The notes below the pieces were generated by a model. It searched no databases, had not been told where the DNA came from, and saw only the letters and a list, made by a program, of their open reading frames with translations. From Desulfofarcimen acetoxidans DSM 771 (GTDB lineage Bacteria > Bacillota > Desulfotomaculia > Desulfotomaculales > Desulfofarciminaceae): a stretch of 64,000 nucleotides of DNA. Each line of letters starts with the position of its first letter. The stretch's first letter is position 1. Made by a program: the position numbers and the translations under genes. The stretch is taken from positions 3,782,001 through 3,846,000 of the forward strand of contig NC_013216.1 in the NCBI RefSeq assembly GCF_000024205.1. The letters are read 5' to 3'. Positions 1 through 8,429 of the stretch are shown piece after piece.

Positions 1-88
1 GTATAAATTTATATTGCATAAATAATGTCAGTACTGAATAATTTCCGATAAACACGAGTACCCATGGCTGCCTCGAAAGTCGCTAAAG
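1..88 (-). repeat. Dispersed ~85-bp repeat, copy C
   Basis: Read on the minus strand this stretch carries GCGACTTTCGAG, then a spacer, ACTCGTG, GGAAATTATT and TTATTTATGCAA. The same order and spacing occur on the plus strand at 27606-27700 (copy A) and 37826-37915 (copy B), with roughly 70-75% identity by eye. It is non-coding in all three places. Function is unknown; a structured RNA or a solitary end of a transposable element are both possible. Confidence 0.65.
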
Positions 89-177
89 GGGATTTTCCTG
101 CTTCGTCAAAAGAAGAGGTTAACTTGCCACCTCTCCTCAATAACGAAGTCCCACCCGGCTCCGCCATAGATTATTTA

Positions 178-528
178 CTAGACCAAATGATCAGATTTCT
201 CACGGATGCCATCACGTATTTTTACGCTGATTTTTTGCATAAAATTATTAAACATAGCGTTAGCTTCAAAGGATTGCTTTACCACTTGGTTACTCAAAAC
301 TTCTTTTTCAATCTCGCCCATTTCTATAGCATCCGCCTCGGTAAGTTCACCTAACATCTTTTTTCTTTCTACGCCTCTTTTGGCATTGTTAAGCTTCTCT
401 ACCAGGCCCGCTGCGTCCTCATTTCTCATGATGGCCAGCTCACTTTGCTTCATATCCTTAAACTCTTCCGTCTCGGCAATGGCTTTCCCCAGCTCTACCG
501 CCATATCATAAATTTTTTCTAAAGACAC
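178..528 (-). CDS. YlbF family regulator
   Basis: This 117-residue, mostly helical, charged protein matches the YlbF/YmcA family (Com_YlbF), small regulators that in Bacillus form a complex affecting RNase Y activity, competence and sporulation. The start is taken as the GTG at 526-528 because a perfect AGGAGGTG lies 5 bases upstream; the longer frame to 552 has no site of its own. The N-terminus, with the KIYDMAVELGKAIAETEEF stretch, is the conserved helix of the family. The gene stands alone, downstream of and codirectional with cobT. Family membership is by recognition; the regulatory role here is inferred. Confidence 0.8.
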   Translation of the reverse strand: MSLEKIYDMAVELGKAIAETEEFKDMKQSELAIMRNEDAAGLVEKLNNAKRGVERKKMLGELTEADAIEMGEIEKEVLSNQVVKQSFEANAMFNNFMQKISVKIRDGIREKSDHLV

Positions 529-630
529 TTTAACACCTCCTGTTCCTAACACCCTTATTTTCTCCGAAAAAACTCAAATTCCTGCTTATATTAAGTTGAT
601 TGTTTTTATTATTTCCGGTTTTTTATTTAA

Positions 631-1695
631 TTACTTTAAAATTTTGCTCTCATCCACATCTGATACTTTTGCCTCTTCATAACTTGCCATCTCATGCAAT
701 ATTCTCAGTGAACCTTCTACAATATTCATAGCCAGGGCTGATCCGGTCCCCTCGCCCAACCTCATGTCCAAATGCAGCATGGGCTTCAGGCCGACCACCT
801 CCAGCATGTACCGGTGAGACTTTTCTCCCGACAAATGAGAACCCAGCATATACTCTTTGGACAAGGGGCATATGCGCGAAGCAACCAGAGCGGCGGCAGT
901 GCTGATATAACCGTCAACCAGTACCGGCACCCGCCTGGCTGCAGCGCCTAGGATCAAGCCGGCCAACCCGGCAATTTCCAGACCGCCTACCTTGGCCAGC
1001 ACGCTTACAGGATCAGCCGGATCAGGCTTATTGACCTTAATTGCAGCCTCTATTGCTTTTATCTTGTTATTTAAAACTTCGTCATTAATAAGAGTCCCGC
1101 GACCGGTGATTTCATCTACCGATAGATTGCCAAAGACAGCCAGGAGAGCCGTGCTCGGTGTGGTATTGGCAATTCCCATGTCGCCGGTAGCCAGCAGATC
1201 TGTTCCCTGATCTATTTCCTGCCACGCAGTTTCTATGCCAACCTCCAGAGCCTGTACCGCTTCTTCCACTGTCATAGCCGGCCCTCTGGCTATATTACCG
1301 GTACCCGCTTTGACCTTTTTCCGCAATACTCCCGGATAATCCACAGGCACTGCTACCCCCACATCCACCACAATAAGATTAGCTCCGGCATGACGGGCCA
1401 AAACACCAATACCTGCCACACCGTGTACAAAAGCAGGCAGCATTTGATAGGTTACCTCCTGCGGCGCAGCGCTGACACCTTCTTCAAACACACCGTGATC
1501 GCCAGCCATGACAACCACGGTCTTTTTCCTTATAAAAGGTTTGTGATTTCCGGTAATACCGGCCAAACGCACAGCCACTTCTTCCAAAACACCCAGGCTG
1601 CCCGGCGGCTTAATTAAACTGTCCAGCCGCTGCTGAGCTTTGTTCATAGCCTCCTGATCCAAGCTACCAATCATCGATATCGCTTTCTGCAACAT
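631..1695 (-). CDS. cobT: Nicotinate-nucleotide--dimethylbenzimidazole phosphoribosyltransferase
   Basis: CobT makes alpha-ribazole phosphate from nicotinate mononucleotide and the lower-ligand base, the nucleotide-loop step of cobalamin synthesis. Visible family features are the N-terminal QRLDSLIKPPGSLGVLE motif, VVMAGDHGVFEEGVSAAP, the glycine-rich ATGDMGIANTTPSTAL segment, and a C-terminal HLDMRLGEGTGSAL motif holding the conserved catalytic glutamate region. Length (354 residues from this start) is normal. The start at 1695 is chosen because the protein then begins MLQKAISMIGSLDQ and a GGGGGTTG site lies just upstream; an alternative start at 1734 lies within the terminator hairpin. It is a single gene, not in a cob operon, behind a cobalamin riboswitch. 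Confidence 0.95.
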   Translation of the reverse strand: MLQKAISMIGSLDQEAMNKAQQRLDSLIKPPGSLGVLEEVAVRLAGITGNHKPFIRKKTVVVMAGDHGVFEEGVSAAPQEVTYQMLPAFVHGVAGIGVLARHAGANLIVVDVGVAVPVDYPGVLRKKVKAGTGNIARGPAMTVEEAVQALEVGIETAWQEIDQGTDLLATGDMGIANTTPSTALLAVFGNLSVDEITGRGTLINDEVLNNKIKAIEAAIKVNKPDPADPVSVLAKVGGLEIAGLAGLILGAAARRVPVLVDGYISTAAALVASRICPLSKEYMLGSHLSGEKSHRYMLEVVGLKPMLHLDMRLGEGTGSALAMNIVEGSLRILHEMASYEEAKVSDVDESKILK

Positions 1696-1714
1696 GCAAT
1701 CAACCCCCGTTAAA

Positions 1715-1743
1715 AATAATAAGCCCACAGCCAATAAGGCCGT
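1715..1743 (-). terminator. Intrinsic terminator hairpin of the cobalamin riboswitch
   Basis: On the minus strand CCCACGGCC, a TTATT loop and GGCTGTGGG form a 9-bp stem (one G-T pair) followed by CTTATTATTTTT. It lies between the riboswitch and the cobT start, so it is the likely expression platform: B12 binding favours this hairpin and stops transcription. Confidence 0.7.
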
Positions 1744-1794
1744 GGGACTTTTCCATCATCCAACGAAGCAACCTGTAAAAGGTTTTTGGTTTTC

Positions 1795-1957
1795 AGGCAG
1801 GTCTCCTGACTCCGGTTCAATACATGCAGCAACCTTCCCGGTTTAACGGTGGTTATCCTATGCCGCTATGCTCCCCGGTTACAGTGGCGGGACCGTTCAG
1901 GATTTACACCTGATTCCCTATTCTCCCCGATTTCATGGGGCACCTGAAACCAACTTA
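1795..1957 (-). promoter_or_regulatory. Cobalamin riboswitch upstream of cobT
   Basis: The minus strand reads, in order, TTTCAGGTGCC near the 5' end, GGGAATCAGGTGTAAATCC, the B12-box-like GTCCCGCCACTGTAA, and AGTCAGGAGACCTGCC at the 3' end. These are the conserved elements of the adenosylcobalamin riboswitch core. It sits in the 5' leader of cobT and is followed by a terminator hairpin, so it should repress cobT when cobalamin is plentiful. Confidence 0.95.
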
Positions 1958-2042
1958 TTTAATTATCTGAAATGAAATCTTCTACATGAAACCTCATTTT
2001 CCTGCTCCAACTTTAAAATATTATGAACAAACCCCAATTATA

Positions 2043-4808
2043 TTAATGGGTTACCCAGTAATCAAGAACCCTGCTCACTGCCACAGCTACCTCAGCTCTG
2101 GTAGCGCTGTCCAGAGGGCGAAACTTGTCCTTATCACCTTTCAAGATTCCCGCCGCTGCCACCCGGTCAACCTGATCCAGTGCCCAGGCAGGAACGGAAG
2201 ATATATCGGTAAATGCAGACTTCTGCTGCTTATCTGTCTTGGGCAAATTAAGCACACGATCAATTATGACAGCCATTTCCGAACGTGTTATGCCTTTGGA
2301 TGGTTTAAAGGTGTTATCGGGATAGCCGCTGACCGCCTTTCTGCTCACAGCGGCAGATACTGGATCTACGGCCCATTCGGGTATCTCGTCCTTAAAAGAA
2401 ACCTGGTTTTCCGTTTTAGACCAGAGCAAAGCCCGGTATAATAAGGCCACAAACTCAGCCCGCGTAATCATGTTTTTAGGCCGGAAACTGCCGTCCGGGT
2501 AACCGTTGACAATCTCACGGGAGGCCATTTGAGTCACTATATTCTCAGCCCAGTGATTTTTCATATCGCTGAAAACCGGTATTGGTTGCTCATCCACCAC
2601 TACGGCAACCTGTCCCAGACCTTTTATCCTGGCATTAATTGTTTGCAGGTTATCCTGCCCCACTGTCCATGCAGGCTGGAGCTGCCATTCATCGCTGCCC
2701 TCGCCTTTAAACAGGACCTTTACTACAGGTGTCAGGTCAGAAGCAAGCTGGCTGTCATCATTGGAATCTGTTTCTCCCGGCGTTTGAGTCAGTATATCAG
2801 AAGGATCTAACAGTATGTCAGAAGGATCTAATAATTCAGTTGAATCATCCGAGTCAAGCGGCTCTCCCGATGTTTCCGGCGACAAACTAAGCAGATCACT
2901 TTTATTATAATTATATTTGAGCTTCCAGGGTTCCCCCCATGATATCGGCTGGGAACCGGCCACATCCAATGCTTTTAACACATCATAACCGGGTATTGCA
3001 ACATCGTCCAGCGGTATAACTTCAATATTTAGCGGGGACTCCACTACCTGAGCCGGAAACTGTAATACTGTATTCTCATCCAAAACTACTTCCGCACCGC
3101 TGCTATTTGAAACCACCGCAGTATTTGCGCCCGTAGAACGCACAATTACCTGAACGGTTTTTACCATTCCCTGGAAGGAAATAGTTATACTGCCGGTTCC
3201 CGGGGTTTGGGCTGTGAACAAATTGTTTGCCAGGGAACCCATATCGCCCTGCAGCTGAAGTTGATAATCAGTCGCGTATAACTCATAGTCCTGACCGCTC
3301 TTTGTTTTAGCAATCGTCTTAAATGTTACCGATTCGCCCGGTTCAACAATCACTGAAGCAGGGGAAACAACTAATTCCGACAGGCTTTCCGCGCCTATAA
3401 CATGCGCCGTTTTCTCTCCTGCGACACCGTTGACAGAAGCAATAATTTTATAGTCGCCGCCTGAGAGCGGGTGAAAGATATTCGACTGGAAGGCGTTTTG
3501 CGGATCAGATTTCCAGCTAACAGACGACTGGTCTACCTGGTAAGGGTTATAGTTCACATCATAACCTTTCACCGCATATTGCACTGATGTGCCGCCCAGA
3601 ACATAATCCGGACCGGTAACAACTAAACCACCCAGGTTCCCTTTCGGTGCGGTAGAAAATACTCCTACAGCATCCGGAAGCAAACGCTGCTGAGTTAGCT
3701 GGGGATGATTGATTAGAGATGCCTCGCCGTCTCCGGCATGCCTGGCGGACAGTGTGGTCGATCCGCCACCGTCCAGGTTTACTGCCCTGTTCACACCAAG
3801 CGCCAGGAGAAATTCAGCCATACCTGTTTGGGTAGTACCCACACTGCCATTGCCATTTTCAGCAGCGGCCAGATAAAGCGTTTTATTATCAGGCATTATA
3901 CCTACAGCGGTACGGGCATAATTACCCGTAATTTCCTGAGTAAAAGGGGCTAGCTGGCCGTCCTGCACCAGCAAAGTATTGCCGCCTAAGGCAGCTCTCA
4001 GGTTGCCTGTTTGGGGAGTAACCAGATAACTCGTCTGCACTCTGGAGGATACTGGCAAATTCTCCAGCAAAAATTGAGCCGCCGCCCCATGACCCTCCAG
4101 AACATAACCGTTCGCAGGAATAGGTACACCGGGCTTGTTCTGGTTAACCGAGACAACTAAATCATTTTGAACTACAACTTCTACTATTCCGCTTTGTCCG
4201 GAAACATCCGACCTGGTCTCAGTACCCCAGAAGGAGTTATATAGATTAAGGTGGTTAATATCGGCAGACTGGCCGTCCTGCAGCAGGTAATCAGGCTTAT
4301 TAATACCAAACAGCGGAAATGAATTTCCGTTTTCGGATACAACTGTCCCGGAAAACCCAAATATGCCGATAATAGCCTGGTTATTATTAGTCACAGCAAA
4401 ACCAGGCATGTCCTCACGCATGGCAGGGCTGGAAACCAGATTTCCGTTGCTGAATTCCAAGCCAATCGGCCGGTGATTCTTCATTTGAAAAAAACCGCCA
4501 TTAATACCGGCTACAGCCCCCGTCCTTGATGTCATGCCTGTTAAACTCTGAGCCTTATTAAGAGTTCCGTCGGCACCGATCATTGTATCAATTTTCACAT
4601 AGGGGTTGGACAAATCAACTTTAATAGCATAAATCCTGGTTTTATTATACATATAAGTTTGCAGTACCACCCCGGGACTGATTATCTCAGTGTTTACCGG
4701 GTTTATATCCGCATAGGCAGGCGTAAACCCGGCATTCCAGACTAACCCCAAAGCCAATAATACCGTACTGAAACCTTTACATAAAAAACCCCAAGCTCCC
4801 CTGAACAA
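2043..4808 (-). CDS. S-layer-anchored phosphodiester glycosidase (NAGPA domain + three SLH domains)
   Basis: A 921-residue exported protein. Residues 1-34 are a signal peptide ending PAYA. Residues ~75-385 are the NAGPA/exopolysaccharide phosphodiester glycosidase domain, with AGINGGFFQ, ARTAVGIMPDNK and the AVNLDGGGSTTL signature. The middle is beta-sandwich-like, followed by an acidic Ser/Asp/Pro linker (~700-740) holding a short tandem duplication of LLDPSDI. The last ~180 residues are three SLH repeats, each with a TRAE/TRSE core, for binding pyruvylated wall polymer. The start is TTG at 4808 behind GGAGGTAG. It probably removes or remodels glycosyl-phosphodiester substituents at the cell surface; the substrate is unknown. 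It is followed by cobT on the same strand but separated from it by the riboswitch. Confidence 0.9.
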   Translation of the reverse strand: MFRGAWGFLCKGFSTVLLALGLVWNAGFTPAYADINPVNTEIISPGVVLQTYMYNKTRIYAIKVDLSNPYVKIDTMIGADGTLNKAQSLTGMTSRTGAVAGINGGFFQMKNHRPIGLEFSNGNLVSSPAMREDMPGFAVTNNNQAIIGIFGFSGTVVSENGNSFPLFGINKPDYLLQDGQSADINHLNLYNSFWGTETRSDVSGQSGIVEVVVQNDLVVSVNQNKPGVPIPANGYVLEGHGAAAQFLLENLPVSSRVQTSYLVTPQTGNLRAALGGNTLLVQDGQLAPFTQEITGNYARTAVGIMPDNKTLYLAAAENGNGSVGTTQTGMAEFLLALGVNRAVNLDGGGSTTLSARHAGDGEASLINHPQLTQQRLLPDAVGVFSTAPKGNLGGLVVTGPDYVLGGTSVQYAVKGYDVNYNPYQVDQSSVSWKSDPQNAFQSNIFHPLSGGDYKIIASVNGVAGEKTAHVIGAESLSELVVSPASVIVEPGESVTFKTIAKTKSGQDYELYATDYQLQLQGDMGSLANNLFTAQTPGTGSITISFQGMVKTVQVIVRSTGANTAVVSNSSGAEVVLDENTVLQFPAQVVESPLNIEVIPLDDVAIPGYDVLKALDVAGSQPISWGEPWKLKYNYNKSDLLSLSPETSGEPLDSDDSTELLDPSDILLDPSDILTQTPGETDSNDDSQLASDLTPVVKVLFKGEGSDEWQLQPAWTVGQDNLQTINARIKGLGQVAVVVDEQPIPVFSDMKNHWAENIVTQMASREIVNGYPDGSFRPKNMITRAEFVALLYRALLWSKTENQVSFKDEIPEWAVDPVSAAVSRKAVSGYPDNTFKPSKGITRSEMAVIIDRVLNLPKTDKQQKSAFTDISSVPAWALDQVDRVAAAGILKGDKDKFRPLDSATRAEVAVAVSRVLDYWVTH

Positions 4809-5132
4809 CTTTTACTACCTCCTCATCTCTTTTCTGAAACAAATCACCTGACCTGGCAGGATTCATTTCACCTAATCCTATCACCCGTTTATTTTACAGT
4901 CAACCAGATCAAATATTTTAATACATTTACTGCAATAATACGAAATAACCTCAAAGTTTATCGAACATTATAATTATTATATCATATTCTACCTTTTATA
5001 AACGCTGGTAATTTACTACTGGTATTCATGGACTATATAATTATTTACCAAAGGCAACTTTCATGTTAATATAAATAAAAGTATCTATCCTCTAAAATTA
5101 TTTGGTTTAATAAATTAAAGGGGGTCTGCCGT
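4809..5132. other. AT-rich intergenic region
   Basis: No gene is seen between the divergent SLH gene and the small ORF at 5133. The stretch is strongly AT-rich and must hold the promoters for both directions, but no clear -35/-10 pair stands out. Confidence 0.5.
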
Positions 5133-5282
5133 ATGTATGATAACATTTTTGATTTTTCGCTTTTCTATTACTCTATTATTGTCTTATTTGCTCTTGGGGC
5201 CTTATCCGTAGCATGTAAAAGTCAAATTGTCAAGGTTATTGACATCTTAGACGAAAAATCCAACGGGCGCGTTGCCCATTAA
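5133..5282 (+). CDS. Small membrane protein, 49 residues
   Basis: An ATG preceded by AAAGGGGG (spacing ~9) opens a 49-codon frame ending TAA. The product is acidic at the start, has one hydrophobic helix (about residues 8-28, YYSIIVLFALGALSVAC) and a charged tail ending NGRVAH. I do not recognise a family. It lies immediately upstream of the SAM riboswitch but has its own ribosome binding site, so it is probably an independent small gene. Confidence 0.55.
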   Translation: MYDNIFDFSLFYYSIIVLFALGALSVACKSQIVKVIDILDEKSNGRVAH

Positions 5283-5367
5283 AAATTGCAACATTTTTGC
5301 TGTTATTTATTTTTATTGACTAATTGGGTAACACCTGCTAAACTAAACTTAATTTTAAACAAAGTGC

Positions 5368-5475
5368 TCTTATCCGGAGTGGTGGAGGGACTGGCCCGAT
5401 GAAACCCGGCAACCTTCTGAGAACTAATCAGAAAGGTGCTAATTCCTGCAGAGGATTTTCTTCTGACAGATAAGA
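5368..5475 (+). promoter_or_regulatory. SAM-I (S-box) riboswitch
   Basis: The conserved S-box blocks are present in order: CTTATC, GAGTGGTGGAGGGACTGGCCC, GATGAAACCCGGCAACC, AAGGTGCTAATTCC, GCAGAGG and the closing AGATAAG. It precedes the three-gene homocysteine cluster and is followed by a terminator, so the cluster should be shut off by S-adenosylmethionine. Confidence 0.97.
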
Positions 5476-5495
5476 GGGAACACATGGAAAATGTG

Positions 5496-5525
5496 GCCTC
5501 TTCTGTATGGAAGAGGCTTTACTTT
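5496..5525 (+). terminator. SAM riboswitch terminator
   Basis: GCCTCTTC, loop TGTATG, GAAGAGGC, then TTTACTTTAT. It lies between the S-box and the TTG start of the first gene and is the expected OFF structure. Confidence 0.85.
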
Positions 5526-5561
5526 ATGTTTCGGATAGAGTACATCAGGGAGGGTAAAAAC

Positions 5562-6755
5562 TTGAGCATCAAAAGAACTTACACTGAGATCAACAGCAAA
5601 ATAAAGTCAGGCCAGGCAGTTGTCGTAACAGCCGAAGAACTGATAGGCATGGTTAAGGACAAGGGTATTGCCGCAACCGCCGAACAGGTTGATGTCGTTA
5701 CTACCGGAACTTTCGGGCCCATGTGCTCTTCCGGCGCTTTTATAAATCTCGGACACAGCAAGCCCCGCATGAAGATACAAAAAGCCTGGCTAAATAAAGT
5801 GCCTGCCTATGGCGGTATAGCCGCGGCCGATGTTTTTTTGGGAGCTACAGAGTTACCTGAGGATGACCCGTTAAACAACAGTTACCCGGGTGAATTCCGC
5901 TACGGCGGGGGCCATGTAATTGAAGACATGGTGGCAGGCAAAACCATCAAATATAAGGCTGTGGCTTACGGCACGGACTGCTACCCGCTAAAAGAAATTG
6001 AAACGGAAATAACCTTGCAGGAGATTAATGAAGCTATACTAATGAACCCCCGCAATGCTTATCAAAACTACAACTGTGCGGTAAACCTTTCCGACCGGAC
6101 TGTTTATACTTATATGGGCATGCTTAAACCGGGACTGGGCAACGCTCACTACTCCACGGCCGGACAGCTCAGCCCCCTTTTAAAAGATCCCGATTTCCGA
6201 ACTATCGGCATAGGTACCAGGATTTTTCTGGGCGGCGGGATAGGTTATGTTATATGGAACGGAACTCAGCACTTTCCGGAACACATTACTGATAAAGACG
6301 GCAAATACCTGGGTTCTGCCGGTGGCACCCTGTCAGTATTGGGCGACTTAAAACAAATGAGCCCTAAATGGCTGAAAGGCTCCAGTTTCCTTGGCTACGG
6401 TGCCAGCTTAACCGTAGGCATAGGCATACCGATACCGGTACTCGACGAAGATATCCTGCGCTTTGCCGCCGCTTCAGATGAGGAACTGTACGCACCGGTT
6501 GTTGATTATGGGGATGCCTATCCCAACCGCAAACCAGGCAATCTTGGCTATGTCAGCTATGCGGAGCTAAAATCCGGTAAAATATCCTTAAACGGCAAAG
6601 AAATACCGACAGCGTCTATGTCCAGCTATAAAAAAGCCAGAGAAATTGCTTCTATCCTAAAAGGATGGATCCTAAAGGGAGACTTTCTCCTTTCTCAACC
6701 TGCACAACTTCTGCCAAATACAACTTCTGGCATTGTGGGTAAGGCCTTAAAATAA
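5562..6755 (+). CDS. Homocysteine biosynthesis protein (HcyBio/DUF39 family)
   Basis: This 397-residue protein belongs to the COG1900/DUF39 family, shown in methanogens to take part in making homocysteine from aspartate semialdehyde and sulfide. Visible motifs are TGTFGPMCSSGAFINLGHSK, the GGIAAADVFLGAT loop, YGTDCYPLKEIE with a conserved cysteine, and FLGGGIGYVIWNGTQH. The start is the TTG at 5562, behind AGGGAGGG; a longer in-frame reading from 5436 would run through the riboswitch terminator and is rejected. It is the first gene of an operon with the NIL-ferredoxin and a UPF0280 gene, all downstream of the SAM riboswitch. Function is well supported by family plus regulation. Confidence 0.93.
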   Translation: MSIKRTYTEINSKIKSGQAVVVTAEELIGMVKDKGIAATAEQVDVVTTGTFGPMCSSGAFINLGHSKPRMKIQKAWLNKVPAYGGIAAADVFLGATELPEDDPLNNSYPGEFRYGGGHVIEDMVAGKTIKYKAVAYGTDCYPLKEIETEITLQEINEAILMNPRNAYQNYNCAVNLSDRTVYTYMGMLKPGLGNAHYSTAGQLSPLLKDPDFRTIGIGTRIFLGGGIGYVIWNGTQHFPEHITDKDGKYLGSAGGTLSVLGDLKQMSPKWLKGSSFLGYGASLTVGIGIPIPVLDEDILRFAAASDEELYAPVVDYGDAYPNRKPGNLGYVSYAELKSGKISLNGKEIPTASMSSYKKAREIASILKGWILKGDFLLSQPAQLLPNTTSGIVGKALK

Positions 6756-6779
6756 TTTTTTTTAAGAAGGAGTGGTTTT

Positions 6780-7181
6780 ATGTCTCCCCCTAAAATAGTA
6801 TTGCGCTTCACTGCATCAATATCCGACAAACCCATTATCTATCATTTGGTTAAGGATTATGACCTGGTGGTTAATATTGTTAAGGCCAATATCAATCCTC
6901 ATAAAGAGGGGATGTTAATTCTTGAGCTAAGCGGGGAAAAATATCAGGAAGGTCTGGAATACCTGCGCAGCCAGGGAGTAACAGTTCAACCGCTGACACA
7001 GGAAATAGTCAGAAATGAGGACCGCTGTTCCAGCTGCGGCGCCTGCACTGCCATTTGTCCCTCCGGCGCTCTTTATATTGAAAGGCCTGGTATGGAAGTT
7101 AAATTTGACAGTGATAAGTGTGTGGTCTGCCAGCTCTGCCTGAAAATATGCCCCTTACGGGCTATGGAGGTAAGATTTTGA
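6780..7181 (+). CDS. NIL-domain ferredoxin (homocysteine synthesis partner)
   Basis: 133 residues: an N-terminal NIL domain (about 1-75), as found at the C-terminus of methionine ABC ATPases, followed by a two-cluster ferredoxin domain with CSSCGACTAICPSG and CVVCQLCLKICP. The cysteine spacing is that of two [4Fe-4S] clusters. In Methanosarcina the homologous protein works with the DUF39 protein in sulfide-dependent homocysteine synthesis. The start ATG follows AAGAAGGAG. It is separated by only 24 bp from the upstream gene and abuts the next one directly. Confidence 0.93.
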   Translation: MSPPKIVLRFTASISDKPIIYHLVKDYDLVVNIVKANINPHKEGMLILELSGEKYQEGLEYLRSQGVTVQPLTQEIVRNEDRCSSCGACTAICPSGALYIERPGMEVKFDSDKCVVCQLCLKICPLRAMEVRF

Positions 7182-7925
7182 TTGGTCTACGAAGCAAGAA
7201 CCTACCGTAAAAACTATCGTCAATCGGATTTAGCTCATTTCCAGGTTATGATCAAGGAAACAGATTTGGACATTGGAGTTGAGAAAAAAAATTATAAACC
7301 TAAACTGGTGCAACTGGCGCAAGAAATTTCAGCTAAATACCGGCGCCAGTTAGAGGACTATATAAAAACACACCAGGAATTTTTAACATCCTTAGAACCG
7401 GTACAGCTAACACCATTTGCACCTGCCATAGCCGTTCAAATGGCTGCCGCCGCCAAAACCGCCGGTGTCGGGCCAATGGCTGCGGTGGCCGGTGCTGTGG
7501 CCGAATCGGTAGGAAAGGAATTAGCCCGCCATTCCGATGAGATAATTATAGAAAACGGCGGAGATATCTATTTACGCACCAATAAGATAAGGAGAATCGG
7601 TATATTTGCCGGGACATCCCCCTTTTCGGGTAAAATTGCTATGGAAATCCTTCCCGAACTAAGGGAGTATGGCATTTGCACCTCGTCGGGCACAGTTGGC
7701 CATTCTTTGAGTTTTGGTAAAGCCGATGCCGCCATCATTCTCTCTGCCGATGCAGCTTTAGCTGACGCAGTTGCTACCGCTACGGCAAATCTGATACAGG
7801 AGCCGGATGATTTACATAATGCACTGGAATTTGCCACTGCCATACCTGGTATTGTCGGAGTAGTTGCAATTAAGGCTGATAAACTGGCAGTCTGGGGAAA
7901 AATTATAAAAATTGTTTCCGCCTAA
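7182..7925 (+). CDS. UPF0280 family protein (COG2122)
   Basis: A 247-residue COG2122 protein. Family features include FAPAIAVQMAAAAKTAGVGPMAAVAGA, ENGGDIYL and the TSSGTVGHSLSFGKADAA segment; overall it resembles the ApbE flavin-transferase fold. The start is TTG directly after the TGA of the ferredoxin gene, with GGAGG 11 bases upstream inside that gene. Work in Methanosarcina links COG2122 to sulfide incorporation into homocysteine together with the other two proteins, and its place here as third gene of a SAM-riboswitch operon supports that. The exact reaction is not established by the sequence. Confidence 0.9.
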   Translation: MVYEARTYRKNYRQSDLAHFQVMIKETDLDIGVEKKNYKPKLVQLAQEISAKYRRQLEDYIKTHQEFLTSLEPVQLTPFAPAIAVQMAAAAKTAGVGPMAAVAGAVAESVGKELARHSDEIIIENGGDIYLRTNKIRRIGIFAGTSPFSGKIAMEILPELREYGICTSSGTVGHSLSFGKADAAIILSADAALADAVATATANLIQEPDDLHNALEFATAIPGIVGVVAIKADKLAVWGKIIKIVSA

Positions 7926-8036
7926 GATTTTGCATGCTTTTATTCTCTTGCAGCACGGTTATGCAATTACGTGCTTTCATTATTTTACTCAAGGAACATA
8001 ACAAAAACAGTTTAAAATATATACGCTTAAGCAACA

Positions 8037-8072
8037 AGAAAAACCGGATCACAACACCCGGTTTTTCTCTTC
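8037..8072. terminator. Bidirectional terminator
   Basis: AGAAAAACCGG and CCGGTTTTTCT are perfect complements around a 10-nt loop. It separates the plus-strand homocysteine operon from the converging minus-strand MAYG peptide genes and can serve both. Confidence 0.8.
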
Positions 8073-8096
8073 TTCCCCAGTTATACATATCAAATT

Positions 8097-8210
8097 TTAA
8101 TAATTGGGTATTCCTAACATTAAGAGAATCAATATCAGGAAGAGAATAAAAGTCCAACTGCCAAATACTGATGCTCCGGCAGGAGTAGTGCCACCTACAC
8201 CATATGCCAT
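8097..8210 (-). CDS. MAYG-type small membrane peptide 1 (YjcZ-like)
   Basis: A 37-residue peptide: MAYGVGGTTPAGASVFGSW, then a hydrophobic helix rich in Leu and Ile, ending GIPNY. The ATG follows a GGGGGG stretch 7 bases upstream. Together with the next five genes it forms a tandem family. The N-terminal MAYG-Gly-rich head plus single C-terminal helix resembles the YjcZ/YhfH-like small sporulation proteins of bacilli; the assignment is by shape, not by strong identity. Confidence 0.75.
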   Translation of the reverse strand: MAYGVGGTTPAGASVFGSWTFILFLILILLMLGIPNY

Positions 8211-8259
8211 TTAATTCCCCCCATTCCGGACTAATATTTGAAACAACTTTTAATAAAGC

Positions 8260-8373
8260 TTAAAACATGGGTACAGATAACATTAAGAGAATCAATATCA
8301 GGAAGAGAACAAAGGTCCAGCTGCCATATACTGATGCTCCGGCCGGAGTGGTACCACCAATACCATATGCCAT
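8260..8373 (-). CDS. MAYG-type small membrane peptide 2 (YjcZ-like)
   Basis: 37 residues, MAYGIGGTTPAGASVYGSW then a hydrophobic helix and VPMF. It is the nearest paralogue of peptide 1: the coding parts align without gaps and differ mainly at the last five residues. The ribosome site GGGGGG precedes the ATG. The close identity shows a recent duplication. Confidence 0.75.
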   Translation of the reverse strand: MAYGIGGTTPAGASVYGSWTFVLFLILILLMLSVPMF

Positions 8374-8429
8374 TTAATTTCCCCCCTTTCCTAAATTAAT
8401 TAGCTGATATCCGTATTTATTGATAAATT

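Noticed and set aside
64-354. 96-codon plus-strand frame at the window start
   Set aside because: It overlaps ylbF antisense and the dispersed repeat, with no ribosome site; a shadow frame.
5436-5561. N-terminal extension of the DUF39 gene
   Set aside because: It would be translated from within the SAM riboswitch and its terminator; a good TTG with AGGGAGGG lies at 5562.
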